Source: an uncultured Oscillospiraceae bacterium
GTDB taxonomy: Bacteria > Bacillota > Clostridia > Oscillospirales > Oscillospiraceae
Assembly (NCBI GenBank): GCA_934636865.1
Contig: CAKUBI010000017.1
Span: forward strand, 1 to 43,643
Length of the DNA: 43,643 bases
Direction of reading: 5' to 3'
Position numbers and translations under genes: made by a program
Shown: piece by piece, positions 1-8,160 of the stretch
Layout of the letters: each line of letters starts with the position of its first letter
Numbering within the stretch: the stretch's first letter is position 1
Notes under the pieces: model-generated
The model's input: the letters and a program-made list of their open reading frames with translations, nothing else
Databases searched by the model: none
What the model was told of the DNA's origin: nothing

Positions 1-1113
1 GCCGTGACCTGGCAGCAGTGCGTGATGTATGTGATCGGCGCGCTGCTCATCTACCTTGCGATCAAAAAGGACTACGAACCGTCGCTTCTTCTGCCGATGG
101 GCTTTGGCGCGATCCTCGTCAACCTGCCGATGTCCGGCGTTCTCAACCAGATGGTCGCGGGCGTGGGCGAGAGCCAGGGCATCATCCAGTGGCTCTTTGA
201 GACGACGATCGAGGCGAGCGAGGCGCTCCCCCTGCTGCTGTTCATCGGCATCGGCGCGATGATCGACTTCGGGCCGCTGCTCTCGAACCCGAAGATGTTC
301 CTCTTCGGCGCGGCGGCGCAGTTCGGCATCTTCTTCGCCATGGCCGCGGCGGTGCTGCTGGGCTTCGATCTTAAAGACGCGGCCTCCATCGGCATCATCG
401 GCGCAGCGGACGGCCCGACCTCCATCCTCGTTTCGCAGGTGCTGCACTCCAATTACATCGGCCCTATCGCGGTCGCGGCGTACTCGTACATGGCGCTCGT
501 GCCGATCATCCAGCCCTTCGCCATCAAGCTCGTCACCACGAAAAAGGACCGCGCGATGCACATGCCCTATAACCCCAAGCACGTCTCCAAAACGCTGCGC
601 ATCTGCTTCCCGATCATGGTCACGATCATCGCGGGCTTCATCGCGCCGATGTCCGTCTCGCTCGTGGGCTTTCTGATGTTCGGCAACCTTCTTCGCGAGT
701 GCGGCTGCCTTGAGCGCCTTTCCCAGACGGCGCAGAACGACCTCGCGAACCTCATCACACTGCTGCTCGGCATCACGATCTCCTTCTCGATGCAGGCCGA
801 CCAGTTCGTCAATCTTGATACGCTCATCATCATGGCGCTGGGCCTTGTCGCCTTCGTCTTCGACTCCATCGCGGGCGTGATGTTTGCAAAGCTTCTGAAC
901 CTCTTCTGCAAGAACAAGGTGAACCCCATGGTCGGCGCGGCCGGTATCTCGGCCTTCCCGATGTCCGCGCGCGTCATCCAGAAGATGGGGCAGGAGGCAG
1001 ACTGCACCAACCACCTGCTGATGCACGCCGTCGGCGCGAACGTCGCCGGTCAGATCGCATCGGTGCTCGCGGGCGGCATGATCCTGAATCTCGTGCCGCA
1101 GCTTTTAGGTTAA
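1..1113 (+). CDS. Na+-translocating decarboxylase beta subunit (OadB/GcdB family), 5' truncated by the window edge
   Basis: This is the membrane beta subunit of a biotin-dependent sodium pump such as glutaconyl-CoA, methylmalonyl-CoA or oxaloacetate decarboxylase. The family couples decarboxylation of carboxybiotin to Na+ export. The frame is open from base 1. The first visible residues (AVTWQQ) match the interior of the family's N-terminus, so the GTG at 4 is probably an internal valine and the true start lies upstream. About 370 residues are visible. They hold many hydrophobic segments, the family hallmark GAADGPTS with the Asp proposed to take part in Na+ coupling (around residue 137), and a late motif GAAGISAFPMSARV. 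A small OadG-like gene follows 13 bases after the stop. The alpha and biotin-carrier subunits must be outside the window, so the substrate cannot be decided. The family call is very safe; the gene symbol is not. Confidence 0.93.
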   Translation, partial: AVTWQQCVMYVIGALLIYLAIKKDYEPSLLLPMGFGAILVNLPMSGVLNQMVAGVGESQGIIQWLFETTIEASEALPLLLFIGIGAMIDFGPLLSNPKMFLFGAAAQFGIFFAMAAAVLLGFDLKDAASIGIIGAADGPTSILVSQVLHSNYIGPIAVAAYSYMALVPIIQPFAIKLVTTKKDRAMHMPYNPKHVSKTLRICFPIMVTIIAGFIAPMSVSLVGFLMFGNLLRECGCLERLSQTAQNDLANLITLLLGITISFSMQADQFVNLDTLIIMALGLVAFVFDSIAGVMFAKLLNLFCKNKVNPMVGAAGISAFPMSARVIQKMGQEADCTNHLLMHAVGANVAGQIASVLAGGMILNLVPQLLG

Positions 1114-1126
1114 GGAGGAACACAAC

Positions 1127-1240
1127 ATGACAAATCTTGAGATCGCGCTGCTCATCACCGTCCGCGGCATGCTCGGCATCTTCGCCGTGATGGGGACCAT
1201 CACCGCCCTCGTGACGCTCTCCACCCGCATCCGGCGGTAA
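1127..1240 (+). CDS. 37-residue OadG-like small membrane subunit
   Basis: A short gene of 38 codons including the stop begins MTNLEIALLITVRGMLG and ends TRIRR. It has an ideal ribosome binding site, AAGGAGG, starting on the stop codon of the preceding beta subunit gene and 7 bases before ATG. The product is a single hydrophobic helix (about residues 5-31) with a basic C-terminal tail, the layout of the N-terminal half of decarboxylase gamma (OadG) chains. OadG-related subunits anchor and stabilise the alpha-beta complex. This one lacks the usual periplasmic or zinc-binding tail, so it would be a minimal version. Its position directly behind the beta subunit supports the assignment. The alternative is an unrelated small membrane peptide translated by coupling. 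Confidence 0.72.
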   Translation: MTNLEIALLITVRGMLGIFAVMGTITALVTLSTRIRR

Positions 1241-1241
1241 A

Positions 1242-1364
1242 TCTCAGTCCGCTATCTTCCAGCAGGTGCAGGCGCTGGAGCGCGAGCTCGGCTTTGCACT
1301 GCCCGCGCGCAAGGGTGTCCTGCCTGTAGAGGGAACGGGAAACGCCGCGCGGCGATTTCTATAA
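1242..1364 (+). pseudogene. Decayed LysR-family helix-turn-helix fragment
   Basis: Read in the frame starting at 1242, this stretch gives SQSAIFQQVQALERELGFAL, then an ARKGVLP-like segment, and stops at 1362-1364. The string matches the second half of the LysR winged helix-turn-helix (SQPAxSxQIxALExELGxxLFxRxxRGVxLT). No start codon or first helix is present: the same frame is closed by a TGA at 1212-1214, inside the small upstream gene. About 40 codons remain and nothing of the effector domain follows. It looks like the debris of a deleted regulator gene at the junction between the decarboxylase genes and the next locus. The 312-base gap 1241-1552 otherwise holds only a hairpin terminator. 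Confidence 0.55.
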
Positions 1365-1417
1365 GAATATGCGGCGGGCCGCCCCGGCACGGTGAAGGCA
1401 CAAAAAGGCAAGGGATA

Positions 1418-1474
1418 AAACACCCCACTCAATTCGCAGGTTCCATCGACCTGTTCAAATCGGGTGGGGTGTTT
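1418..1474. terminator. Long bidirectional hairpin between converging units
   Basis: An 11-base perfect inverted repeat (AAACACCCCAC at 1418-1428 with its complement at 1464-1474) encloses a 35-base loop that contains a smaller hairpin (CAGGT/ACCTG). A-rich and T-rich edges flank the arms on both strands. It lies downstream of the plus-strand decarboxylase genes and 78 bases beyond the stop of the minus-strand amidotransferase gene, so it could end transcription from both sides. Confidence 0.6.
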
Positions 1475-1552
1475 CAATTATCACACAGCACTTCGGCCTT
1501 TTGCCGGCCGATCATTAAATTTGCTTGCTTCCTGCGAAAGCCATTTTTCGTC

Positions 1553-2281
1553 TTAATGCTTTCTTGCGCAGGCCTGCTCGATCAGATGGCGGAACAGGGG
1601 ACGGAATCTTTCATAGCGCGGCACCAATTCCTCCGGATGCCACTGGACCGCGTACATTCTCCCGTCCGTGCTTTCGATCGCTTCGGTCACACCGTCCGGC
1701 GCAATGGCTGAAACGGCAAAGCCGTCCGCGATCTTGTTCACCGCCTGATGGTGATAGCTGTTGACCGACAGTGCATCCGTCCCCAGCAGGCTTCCGATCA
1801 GAGAATCCTGCGAAACGGTCGCGCTGTGGGTCGGCTGGCTCCGGATCGACATGTCCTGCGCATGTGCGATCGGCGCGGGATACTGTGTCGGCAGGTCCTG
1901 ATACAGCGTCCCGCCAAACGCAATATTCATCAGCTGCATCCCGCGGCAAATGCCGAACACCGGCATCTTCTGTTCACGTGCCAGGTGAATGAGCGCAAGC
2001 TCAAGCCTGTCCTGTTCCTCCATCACATAGGTCACCTGCGGCACCGGCTCCTGTCCGTACAGCGCGGGCGTTACGTCAGCGCCGCCGGGGATCAGCAGCC
2101 CGTCGATCAATCCGATATACTGCTCTGCCGCCGCGGCGTCACCCGTTACCGGAATCAGCAGCGGGATCCCTCCCGCCATTGTGACCGCGTCGATATAGGG
2201 CGTGTTGAAAACGTGCTTTCCCGGCGCAAGCTTCGGCGCTGTGCCGATCACCATTCCGATAACCGGTTTCGTGCTTGTCAT
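1553..2281 (-). CDS. Gamma-glutamyl-gamma-aminobutyrate hydrolase family (peptidase C26, class I glutamine amidotransferase-like)
   Basis: A 242-residue cytosolic enzyme of the PuuD-like branch of class I amidotransferases. Such enzymes hydrolyse gamma-glutamyl amide bonds using a Cys-His-Glu triad. All three elements are visible: the nucleophile in GICRGMQ (Cys112) and the pair in QWHPEE (His215, Glu217). N-terminal GTAPK, the central PGGADV and VNSYHHQAV are also family marks. Its ATG overlaps the stop of the upstream gene (ATGA, 2278-2281), so translation is coupled. It is the last gene of the minus-strand importer operon, which suggests that it cleaves a gamma-glutamyl bond in the imported compound. 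PuuD itself acts on gamma-glutamyl-GABA in putrescine breakdown, but no other puu gene is here, so that substrate is not supported. Confidence 0.88.
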   Translation of the reverse strand: MTSTKPVIGMVIGTAPKLAPGKHVFNTPYIDAVTMAGGIPLLIPVTGDAAAAEQYIGLIDGLLIPGGADVTPALYGQEPVPQVTYVMEEQDRLELALIHLAREQKMPVFGICRGMQLMNIAFGGTLYQDLPTQYPAPIAHAQDMSIRSQPTHSATVSQDSLIGSLLGTDALSVNSYHHQAVNKIADGFAVSAIAPDGVTEAIESTDGRMYAVQWHPEELVPRYERFRPLFRHLIEQACARKH

Positions 2282-3171
2282 TTTTTCTCCAGCTCCCTCT
2301 GCATTGCCGGAACAAAGCTGTGCATAAAGCGCTCTACCGCTTCATGTCCGGTGTAGTTGTCCCAAAGCTTTGTCTTGCTGCGGTCCATTGTCAGCGGATA
2401 CGTATCGAATATGAGCTGCTCGTCAAACGGGCGGCTGTATTTTTCCGCCGTTTTCCTTGCACGTGCAGCGCCGTCGGATGCCATCTTATCCATGGCAGCG
2501 CGCATAGCATCCCAGCCGGCTTCGCCAAACTGCTCCAGCGCCGCTTCCAGAATGTAATAGTAAAGCTTTACGCTGATACTCTCAAATCCGCTCTTGCCGC
2601 AGGCCGCCTCGGGGTGCACGTCCGGCATCACATACCCCGGATCATACTCCGCAAAGCACTTCGGCTTGAGCTCATCGGGGAGGTTCTCCGCACGCAGGAC
2701 CACATTAAAGTCGCAGTACTCATCCTTTTCCTGCGTCAGCGTCATGCCGAGGTTCACATGTCCGTAGTCGAACGCATAGTGGCTGTAACAGGCGGGGTGA
2801 AACTCTTCGCAGTAGATGCGCCCGATGTCTGCTTCGCCGTAGGCTTTCCAAATATCCGCCATTGGGCAGACCAGCGTATGCGAAACGCGCTCCTCCGGGT
2901 TGAGCTCCTGCAGCTCTCTGCGGAAGCGCGGATCAGGCGGCAGATCGCCGCCTACCGAAAAGAGGCTCTGCATGTTGATCTTCACATTGAGCGACTCGTG
3001 CATTCTCCGCGACGCCTCTCCCCTGTCGCGTCCATAACGGCGCGTTCCCTCGCGCAGCGCCTTTTCTCCGGTCACGCCGAACACATCGATCAGGCTGCGG
3101 CCAAGGAACGAATAGAGCAAGGTAAAGTTATCCGCCAGATCCATAATGCACTGTTCTTCATAAGAATACAT
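2278..3171 (-). CDS. ATC hydrolase-like protein, copy 1 (L-2-amino-thiazoline-4-carboxylate hydrolase family)
   Basis: A 297-residue soluble protein with no signal peptide or membrane span. The central block resembles the ATC-hydrolase family: CPMADIWKAYGE, then IYCEEFHPA, then TLTQEKDEYCDFN. Spaced Cys and acidic residues of this kind are typical of the family. Its characterised members open the thiazoline ring of ATC, an intermediate in bacterial L-cysteine formation. A close paralogue lies 12 bases upstream in the same operon, sharing the N-terminal MY-Y start, the CPMAD-W motif and the DP-Y-P motif. The start (ATG at 3171) gives a length equal to its paralogue. The family is assigned from motifs remembered, not from a search. 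The enzymatic role here is inferred, and the true substrate may be another ring or amide compound. Confidence 0.62.
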   Translation of the reverse strand: MYSYEEQCIMDLADNFTLLYSFLGRSLIDVFGVTGEKALREGTRRYGRDRGEASRRMHESLNVKINMQSLFSVGGDLPPDPRFRRELQELNPEERVSHTLVCPMADIWKAYGEADIGRIYCEEFHPACYSHYAFDYGHVNLGMTLTQEKDEYCDFNVVLRAENLPDELKPKCFAEYDPGYVMPDVHPEAACGKSGFESISVKLYYYILEAALEQFGEAGWDAMRAAMDKMASDGAARARKTAEKYSRPFDEQLIFDTYPLTMDRSKTKLWDNYTGHEAVERFMHSFVPAMQRELEKK

Positions 3172-3183
3172 ATGCCGTCCTCC

Positions 3184-4071
3184 TTAGCCCTCAGCTTCCA
3201 AAATTCGATCCAGCACGAGCGACTGCATCAGCGTTCGCGCGGAATGCGCTTCGCGCCCGTTCCAGGCGTCATCCGCTTCGCTGTCTGTCAGCAGCGGGAA
3301 GTTTCTGCGCACGAACTCCTCGTCCACAGGGAGCAGCGTATGGCTCGCCTGCACCTTCAGCGCTGCGATCGCCTGCTCCGCCCACTTTTTCAGGCCCTCC
3401 GCCACGGCGCAGACGCCCTCGCTGCCGTTCATCTCATCCGCCACCTCAAGAAGGTGGAAATAGACCGATGCCGTCAAGTCACGAATGCCGTCGTCAAAGG
3501 AGCCATCCTGCGGCAGCTCGGGCGCTGTATAGTCCGGGTCGCAGTGCGCAAACGACTGCTTCGCCGCCTCTTCGGTCATATTGGCCTCCCGGTAAAAGGC
3601 CGCGATGTGGCAGAAATTGTCGCGCGGGCACGTCAGATAGTTTGACAGGCACAGCTGCCCGACATTGTCGGTAAACGCGAGCAGACGCGCATAATGATAT
3701 TCCTCGCAGAAAAAGCTTCCCACCTTTCCGCCGCCGCGGCTGTTCCAGAAGTCCGCCATCGGACAGGTGAATATCTCATAGACCTGGCGCTGCTCTTCGT
3801 TGAACAGCTCCCTTGCATGGAAGCGGGGATCGGGCACATAATCCCGCGCGCTGTGAAAGAGCGTCTGCAGGTTCGTTTTGATCCCTGCGTCAATGAATTT
3901 CTTCTTCTGCGCAAGGCCGCTCTCGCGTCCCGCCCGGCGCATCGCTTCTCTGCAGATCTTCTCACCATTACGCCTGCCGCAGAACTCCAAAATGCTCGTG
4001 CTGACAAAAAAGTACATTGCTGAAAAAGCATCCTGCTTATTTTGCAGCTTGATCTCACCATAGTTGTACAT
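3184..4071 (-). CDS. ATC hydrolase-like protein, copy 2 (diverged paralogue)
   Basis: A 295-residue paralogue of the next gene downstream. I place the start at the ATG at 4069-4071 (MYNYGEIK) rather than at an in-frame ATG 24 codons earlier. This aligns the N-terminus with the paralogue (MYSYEEQ), leaves a purine-rich AAAGGGA about 10 bases upstream, and avoids overlapping the ATPase gene. It keeps CPMADFW, a GSFFCEEYH segment and HCDPDYTAPE. Where copy 1 has DEYCDFN, this one reads DNFCHIA, so the acidic residue after the second Cys is lost. That suggests a changed or absent activity, or two subunits of one hetero-oligomer. It sits 61 bases after the OppF-like gene. Confidence 0.6.
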   Translation of the reverse strand: MYNYGEIKLQNKQDAFSAMYFFVSTSILEFCGRRNGEKICREAMRRAGRESGLAQKKKFIDAGIKTNLQTLFHSARDYVPDPRFHARELFNEEQRQVYEIFTCPMADFWNSRGGGKVGSFFCEEYHYARLLAFTDNVGQLCLSNYLTCPRDNFCHIAAFYREANMTEEAAKQSFAHCDPDYTAPELPQDGSFDDGIRDLTASVYFHLLEVADEMNGSEGVCAVAEGLKKWAEQAIAALKVQASHTLLPVDEEFVRRNFPLLTDSEADDAWNGREAHSARTLMQSLVLDRILEAEG

Positions 4072-4132
4072 AAGTACGATGAATCCCTTTCTTTTGTTAC
4101 AATTTATGCTTTCACGTTTCTCTCCGCCTGTT

Positions 4133-5086
4133 TTAAACCCCAAATTTGCAGCAGGCGACGAAGTGTCCCGCTTCGATCTCCTTCAGTGCCGGATTTCCCG
4201 CGTGGCACATCTCCTCTGCATACGGGCAGCGGCTGCAGAATCTGCACTCCGGCTTCGGATCGATCGGAGACGTCAGCTCGCCCTTCATCAAAATCCGTTC
4301 CTTGCGGTTGTGCAGGCTCGGCACCGGGATCGCAGACAGCAGCGCCTGCGTATAGGGGTGCACCGGATTGGCGAACAGGACCTCCGCCGGCGCCTTTTCA
4401 ATGACCTGTCCCAGATACATCACCATAATGTCGTCCGAAATATGATGGACGACGCTCAGGTCATGCGTGATGAACATATAGGTAAGGTTCAGTTCCTTTT
4501 GCAGATCCTGCATCAGATTCAGGATCTGCGCCTGAATGGAAACATCCAGCGCCGAGACCGGCTCGTCGCAGACGATGAACTTCGGCTGCAATGCCAGCGC
4601 ACGCGCGATACCGATCCTCTGGCGGCGGCCGCCGTCGAGCTCATGCGGATACGTATTATAGAGGCGTCTCGCAAGGCCGACGGTGTCCATCAGCTCAGCT
4701 ACCCGTTTCTGGCGGCCCTCCTTATCGGCGCAAAGGCCGTACAGCTTGAGCGGCTCTTCGATCGTCTGGCTGATGGTCATGCGCGGATTCAGCGAGGAAA
4801 ACGGGTCCTGGAAGATCATCTGCATCTCGCGGCGCTGCTTCCACAGCTCCTTCTGATTCAGTGCGCTGATGTTCTTCCCTTCAAACAACACCGTTCCCTC
4901 TGTCGGCTCCTGCAGGCGGATGATCGTGCGGCCGAGCGTGGACTTTCCGCAGCCGGATTCTCCCACGACGCCCAGCGTCTTTCCCTTTTCGATCGTAAAG
5001 CTGACATCATCCACGGCGTGAACGGTCCCCTTGGCACTCTTAAAGTACTTTTTCAGGTGATCGACCCGCAGCAAAGGCTCACTCAT
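4133..5086 (-). CDS. Oligopeptide/dipeptide ABC importer ATPase (OppF/DppF type)
   Basis: A 317-residue cytoplasmic ATPase that powers uptake through the two permeases upstream. Visible motifs in order are Walker [10 protein letters not shown] (residues 42-50), Q-loop [12 protein letters not shown] (about 90-101), ABC signature ELDGGRRQR (149-157), Walker B FIVCDEP (170-176) and the switch His in ITHDL. The C-terminus carries the oligopeptide-family extension with a Cys-rich cluster ([14 protein letters not shown]), which in relatives can bind an iron-sulfur cluster. The signature has Asp in place of the usual Ser (LDGGR for LSGGQ), a variant seen in some OppF-type proteins. The start overlaps the end of the OppD-like gene by 8 bases. 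Confidence 0.95.
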   Translation of the reverse strand: MSEPLLRVDHLKKYFKSAKGTVHAVDDVSFTIEKGKTLGVVGESGCGKSTLGRTIIRLQEPTEGTVLFEGKNISALNQKELWKQRREMQMIFQDPFSSLNPRMTISQTIEEPLKLYGLCADKEGRQKRVAELMDTVGLARRLYNTYPHELDGGRRQRIGIARALALQPKFIVCDEPVSALDVSIQAQILNLMQDLQKELNLTYMFITHDLSVVHHISDDIMVMYLGQVIEKAPAEVLFANPVHPYTQALLSAIPVPSLHNRKERILMKGELTSPIDPKPECRFCSRCPYAEEMCHAGNPALKEIEAGHFVACCKFGV

Positions 5087-6212
5087 TTCTCAATGCGCCT
5101 CCCTTTTGAATATTCTCCTCGTTGTACAGATGACAGACAACATAGTGTTCTTCGCTGCGATGGACGCTGCGCGGCTTTTCATGGAAGCAGCGCTCCGTGG
5201 CATAGTCGCAGCGGTCGCAGAACGCGCAGCCCTCCGGCAGATTGCTCGGGTCCGGCATCAGGCCGCGAATCGGCTTTAAGCGAACACTGCGATCCTCCAT
5301 ATTAGGCAGCGAATTGAACAGTCCCTGCGTATAGGGGTGAAGGGTATGGTCAAACACATCCTCCAGCGTTCCATGCTCGACAACACTGCCGGCATAAACG
5401 ATGGAAACACAGTCGCAGACCTCCGCAACAATACCGAGGTCATGCGTGATCATCAGCATTGAGGTATTGTTCTGCTCGCGCAGCCTTCTCATCATGTCCA
5501 GCACCTGCGCCTGGATCGTCACATCGAGCGCGGTGGTCGGCTCATCCGCGATCAGCAGATCCGGGTCGCAGGCCAGCGCCATGGCGATGACCACGCGCTG
5601 CTTCATGCCGCCCGAGAACTGATGCGGATATTCGCTGCCGCGTTCGCTGGGGATACCAACCATTTCCAGCATGCTCCGCGCCTTATCGATCGATTCCTTA
5701 TGCCCGAGATGCTCGTGGTATTCGATCACCTCCGCGATCTGCTCCTCCACCGTCAGGACAGGGTTCAGTGACGTCATCGGGTCCTGAAAGATCATGGAGA
5801 CGGTCTTGCCGCGCATCTTCTGGAGCTCCTTCGCCGGCATGCGGATCGTCTTTTTATTTTTGTCGGCAGCTTTTCCCTTTCTGCCCTTTGCCGGAGCTTC
5901 CGCAGGTGCTTTGTCAGCCGCCCCGGCATCCTCCGTTAGCTGTTCTTCCTCGATGCGGATGACATCATTGCCGTTCACCGTGATGCGGCCGGAGGTCACG
6001 ACGCCCGGCGGGCTCTGGATCAGGTCAAGTACCGCTAAGCCCGTCGTCGTTTTTCCCGCGCCCGTTTCACCGACCAACCCGAGCGTCTGCCCCTTCCGAA
6101 TGGTCAGGTTCAGGCCGTTGACGGCATACACCGTGCGGTCATCCGTGCGGAATTCAACACTGAGATTCTCTATTTCCAGCGCGTTCGCACTGCTGCTCTT
6201 ATTTTCGCTCAT
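5079..6212 (-). CDS. Oligopeptide/dipeptide ABC importer ATPase (OppD/DppD type) with an Ala/Lys-rich insertion
   Basis: A 377-residue ATPase paired with the OppF-like subunit. It has Walker [10 protein letters not shown] (48-56), Q-loop [12 protein letters not shown] (140-151), signature FSGGMKQR, Walker B LLIADEP, a switch His in ITHDL, and a Cys-rich C-terminal motif ([14 protein letters not shown]). It is about 40-50 residues longer than usual. The excess lies at about residues 88-122, between the first beta sheet and the helix before the Q-loop. It is a low-complexity, charged stretch ([10 protein letters not shown], then [20 protein letters not shown]), probably a flexible surface loop. 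It starts 13 bases after the OppC-like gene stops. Confidence 0.95.
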   Translation of the reverse strand: MSENKSSSANALEIENLSVEFRTDDRTVYAVNGLNLTIRKGQTLGLVGETGAGKTTTGLAVLDLIQSPPGVVTSGRITVNGNDVIRIEEEQLTEDAGAADKAPAEAPAKGRKGKAADKNKKTIRMPAKELQKMRGKTVSMIFQDPMTSLNPVLTVEEQIAEVIEYHEHLGHKESIDKARSMLEMVGIPSERGSEYPHQFSGGMKQRVVIAMALACDPDLLIADEPTTALDVTIQAQVLDMMRRLREQNNTSMLMITHDLGIVAEVCDCVSIVYAGSVVEHGTLEDVFDHTLHPYTQGLFNSLPNMEDRSVRLKPIRGLMPDPSNLPEGCAFCDRCDYATERCFHEKPRSVHRSEEHYVVCHLYNEENIQKGGALRNE

Positions 6213-6225
6213 TTCATGCCCCTCC

Positions 6226-7119
6226 TCACTTCAGTCTCGGGTCGAGCGCATCACGCAAACCGTCGCCGAGCAGGTTCAGCGCCAGGATCGTCAGCATGAT
6301 GCAGATGCCGGGAATGCAGGCCAGATATCCGGAATCGCGGATAAACTCACGCCCGCTAGACAACAGCGCGCCCCATTCTGGCTGTGGTGCCTTCACGCCA
6401 AGGCCAAGGAAGCTGAGCGCCGCCGTATTGGAGATCGTCGCAGCGACGCGAAGCGTCGTCTGCACGATGATCGGGCCCATGCAGTTTGGCAGGATGTAGC
6501 GCGCCAGAATGCGCGGCGTCTTTACGCCGATGGCGCGTGCGGCCTCGACATAATCCATGTCGCGCACGGTCAGAACCGCACTTCGCACGATGCGCGCAAA
6601 TGTCGGCACAGAGGAGATCGACAGCGCGATGACCAGATTGACGATGCTGGCCCCCAGTGCCGCCACGATCACGATCGCCATGAGCATCATGGGAACGGCG
6701 AGGAAAATGTCGCACAGGCGCATGATGATATTGTCGATCTTCCCGCCGAAAAAGCCCGCGACCGCACCGAGCACACCGCCAACGATAAGGCCGAACAGCA
6801 CCGCGATAAAGCCGATGGAGAGCGAGATCCGGCTGCCGAACGCGATGCGGATCAGCAAATCGCGGCCGTACTCGTCGGTACCGAACCAATGCTGGGCCGA
6901 CGGCCACTGCAAGCGCTCTGGGATATTCTGGTTGATGCACTGCGCATCATAATCGAAAAGCACATCCGCAAAAACGGCCATGAGAATCAGGAAGATCAAA
7001 AAGATCAGCCCGGCAACCGCCGCCTTATTCTTAAAGAGGCGGCGCACCATATCTTTGAACTGGCTGTTTTTCTGTGCATTCAGGAAATCGGTCCCGTTCA
7101 TTTCTGATTGCTTTTTCAT
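6226..7119 (-). CDS. Oligopeptide/dipeptide ABC importer permease (OppC/DppC type)
   Basis: A 297-residue inner-membrane permease. A short cytosolic N-terminus leads into the first membrane span at about residues 35-52 ([19 protein letters not shown]). The OppC N-terminal region with [12 protein letters not shown] follows, then five further spans. The EAA loop that contacts the ATPases is visible as [15 protein letters not shown]. The C-terminus [17 protein letters not shown] is diagnostic of the OppC/DppC branch. It lies between the OppB- and OppD-like genes with 12-13 base gaps. Confidence 0.95.
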   Translation of the reverse strand: MKKQSEMNGTDFLNAQKNSQFKDMVRRLFKNKAAVAGLIFLIFLILMAVFADVLFDYDAQCINQNIPERLQWPSAQHWFGTDEYGRDLLIRIAFGSRISLSIGFIAVLFGLIVGGVLGAVAGFFGGKIDNIIMRLCDIFLAVPMMLMAIVIVAALGASIVNLVIALSISSVPTFARIVRSAVLTVRDMDYVEAARAIGVKTPRILARYILPNCMGPIIVQTTLRVAATISNTAALSFLGLGVKAPQPEWGALLSSGREFIRDSGYLACIPGICIMLTILALNLLGDGLRDALDPRLK

Positions 7120-7131
7120 TTTCTCGCCTCC

Positions 7132-8058
7132 TCAGTGATACATCGTGCGCACGCGCGGATCGAACACGCCGTAGAGCAGGTCAACCAGCAGGTTCACAAT
7201 GGAAAAGCAGACTGTCATCAGGATGATGCAGCCCATGACCGTCGGCGTATCGCGTCCATTGACCGACTGGATCATCAGCCGTCCGATGCCGGGCCACGCA
7301 AACACCGTTTCCGTCAGCACGGAGCCGCCGAGCATCTGCCCGATCTCAAGGCCGATGACCGTGATCGTAGGCAGAAGTCCGTTGCGGAAGGCATGGCGCA
7401 TAATGACCGTGCGCTTGGGCAGACCCTTGGCATAAGCCGTGCGGATATAGTCCTGGCGGATCGTCTCCACCATGGACGAGCGCGTCGTTCTGGCGATCGA
7501 TGCCATGTTCATAAGGCCCAGCGAGATCGCCGGCAGCACAATGCTGTTCCACTGCTTTGCGCCAAAGACCGGGAACCAGCCGAGCTTGAGCGAGAAGAGC
7601 ATGATCAGCATCACCGCGAGCCAGAAGATCGGCATGGACACGCCGATGAGTGAGAGCACCATGCTCACATTGTCCACCCACGTGTTCTGTTTCACGGCGG
7701 CAAGCACGCCGAGCGGCAGCGCAAGCAGGATGGAAAAAACAGCCGCGACGAGCGTCAGCTTCAGGGTATAGGGAAAGCAGGCCATGATCTTGGCATTGAC
7801 CGATTCGCCCGTGGTATAAGAGGTGCCGAGACTCCCGTGCAGCAGCTCCTTCATATAGTCGAGGTACTGCACCAGGATCGGTCTGTCCAGACCCATTTCA
7901 TGTGTAAGCGCTTCGATCTGCTCCGCGGTAGCGTTATCGCCCAGCAGCATCTGCGCCACATTGCCCGGCGCAAGATGCATAATGACAAAAACCAGCAGCG
8001 TAACGCCCAGCAGCACAGGGATCATGTACAAGATACGTTTTAGAATGTATTTTGACAT
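7132..8058 (-). CDS. Oligopeptide/dipeptide ABC importer permease (OppB/DppB type)
   Basis: A 308-residue inner-membrane permease beginning MSKYILKRILYMIPVLLGVT, the standard OppB/DppB start with its first membrane span. Later spans include a segment at about 100-125 and the ATPase-contacting loop DYIRTAYAKGLPKRTV. The family C-terminus reads LLYGVFDPRVR. It starts 102 bases after the binding-protein gene stops. A strong hairpin in that gap probably lowers readthrough, so the permease is made in smaller amounts than the binding protein. Confidence 0.95.
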   Translation of the reverse strand: MSKYILKRILYMIPVLLGVTLLVFVIMHLAPGNVAQMLLGDNATAEQIEALTHEMGLDRPILVQYLDYMKELLHGSLGTSYTTGESVNAKIMACFPYTLKLTLVAAVFSILLALPLGVLAAVKQNTWVDNVSMVLSLIGVSMPIFWLAVMLIMLFSLKLGWFPVFGAKQWNSIVLPAISLGLMNMASIARTTRSSMVETIRQDYIRTAYAKGLPKRTVIMRHAFRNGLLPTITVIGLEIGQMLGGSVLTETVFAWPGIGRLMIQSVNGRDTPTVMGCIILMTVCFSIVNLLVDLLYGVFDPRVRTMYH

Positions 8059-8103
8059 AAGTAAGTACGTCTCCTTTGTGGCAGAGTGACGATTTTTTAA
8101 TTA

Positions 8104-8133
8104 AGAGCCCGGCCCGCTTATGGGCCGGGCTCT
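8104..8133 (-). terminator. Strong hairpin between binding-protein and permease genes
   Basis: A perfect 12-base inverted repeat (AGAGCCCGGCCC at 8104-8115, complement at 8122-8133) has a 6-base loop. On the minus strand it is followed only by a mixed TTAATT run, so it is more likely a leaky terminator or an mRNA 3'-end stabiliser than a full stop. Hairpins at this place are common in ABC importer operons and raise the ratio of binding protein to membrane parts. Confidence 0.75.
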
Positions 8134-8160
8134 TTCCGCTATGGATCAGCTGCCTGCCGA

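Noticed and set aside
4072..4143. Longer N-terminus for ATC-hydrolase-like copy 2
   Set aside because: It overlaps the OppF-like gene and does not align with the paralogue, which begins at the equivalent of MYNY.
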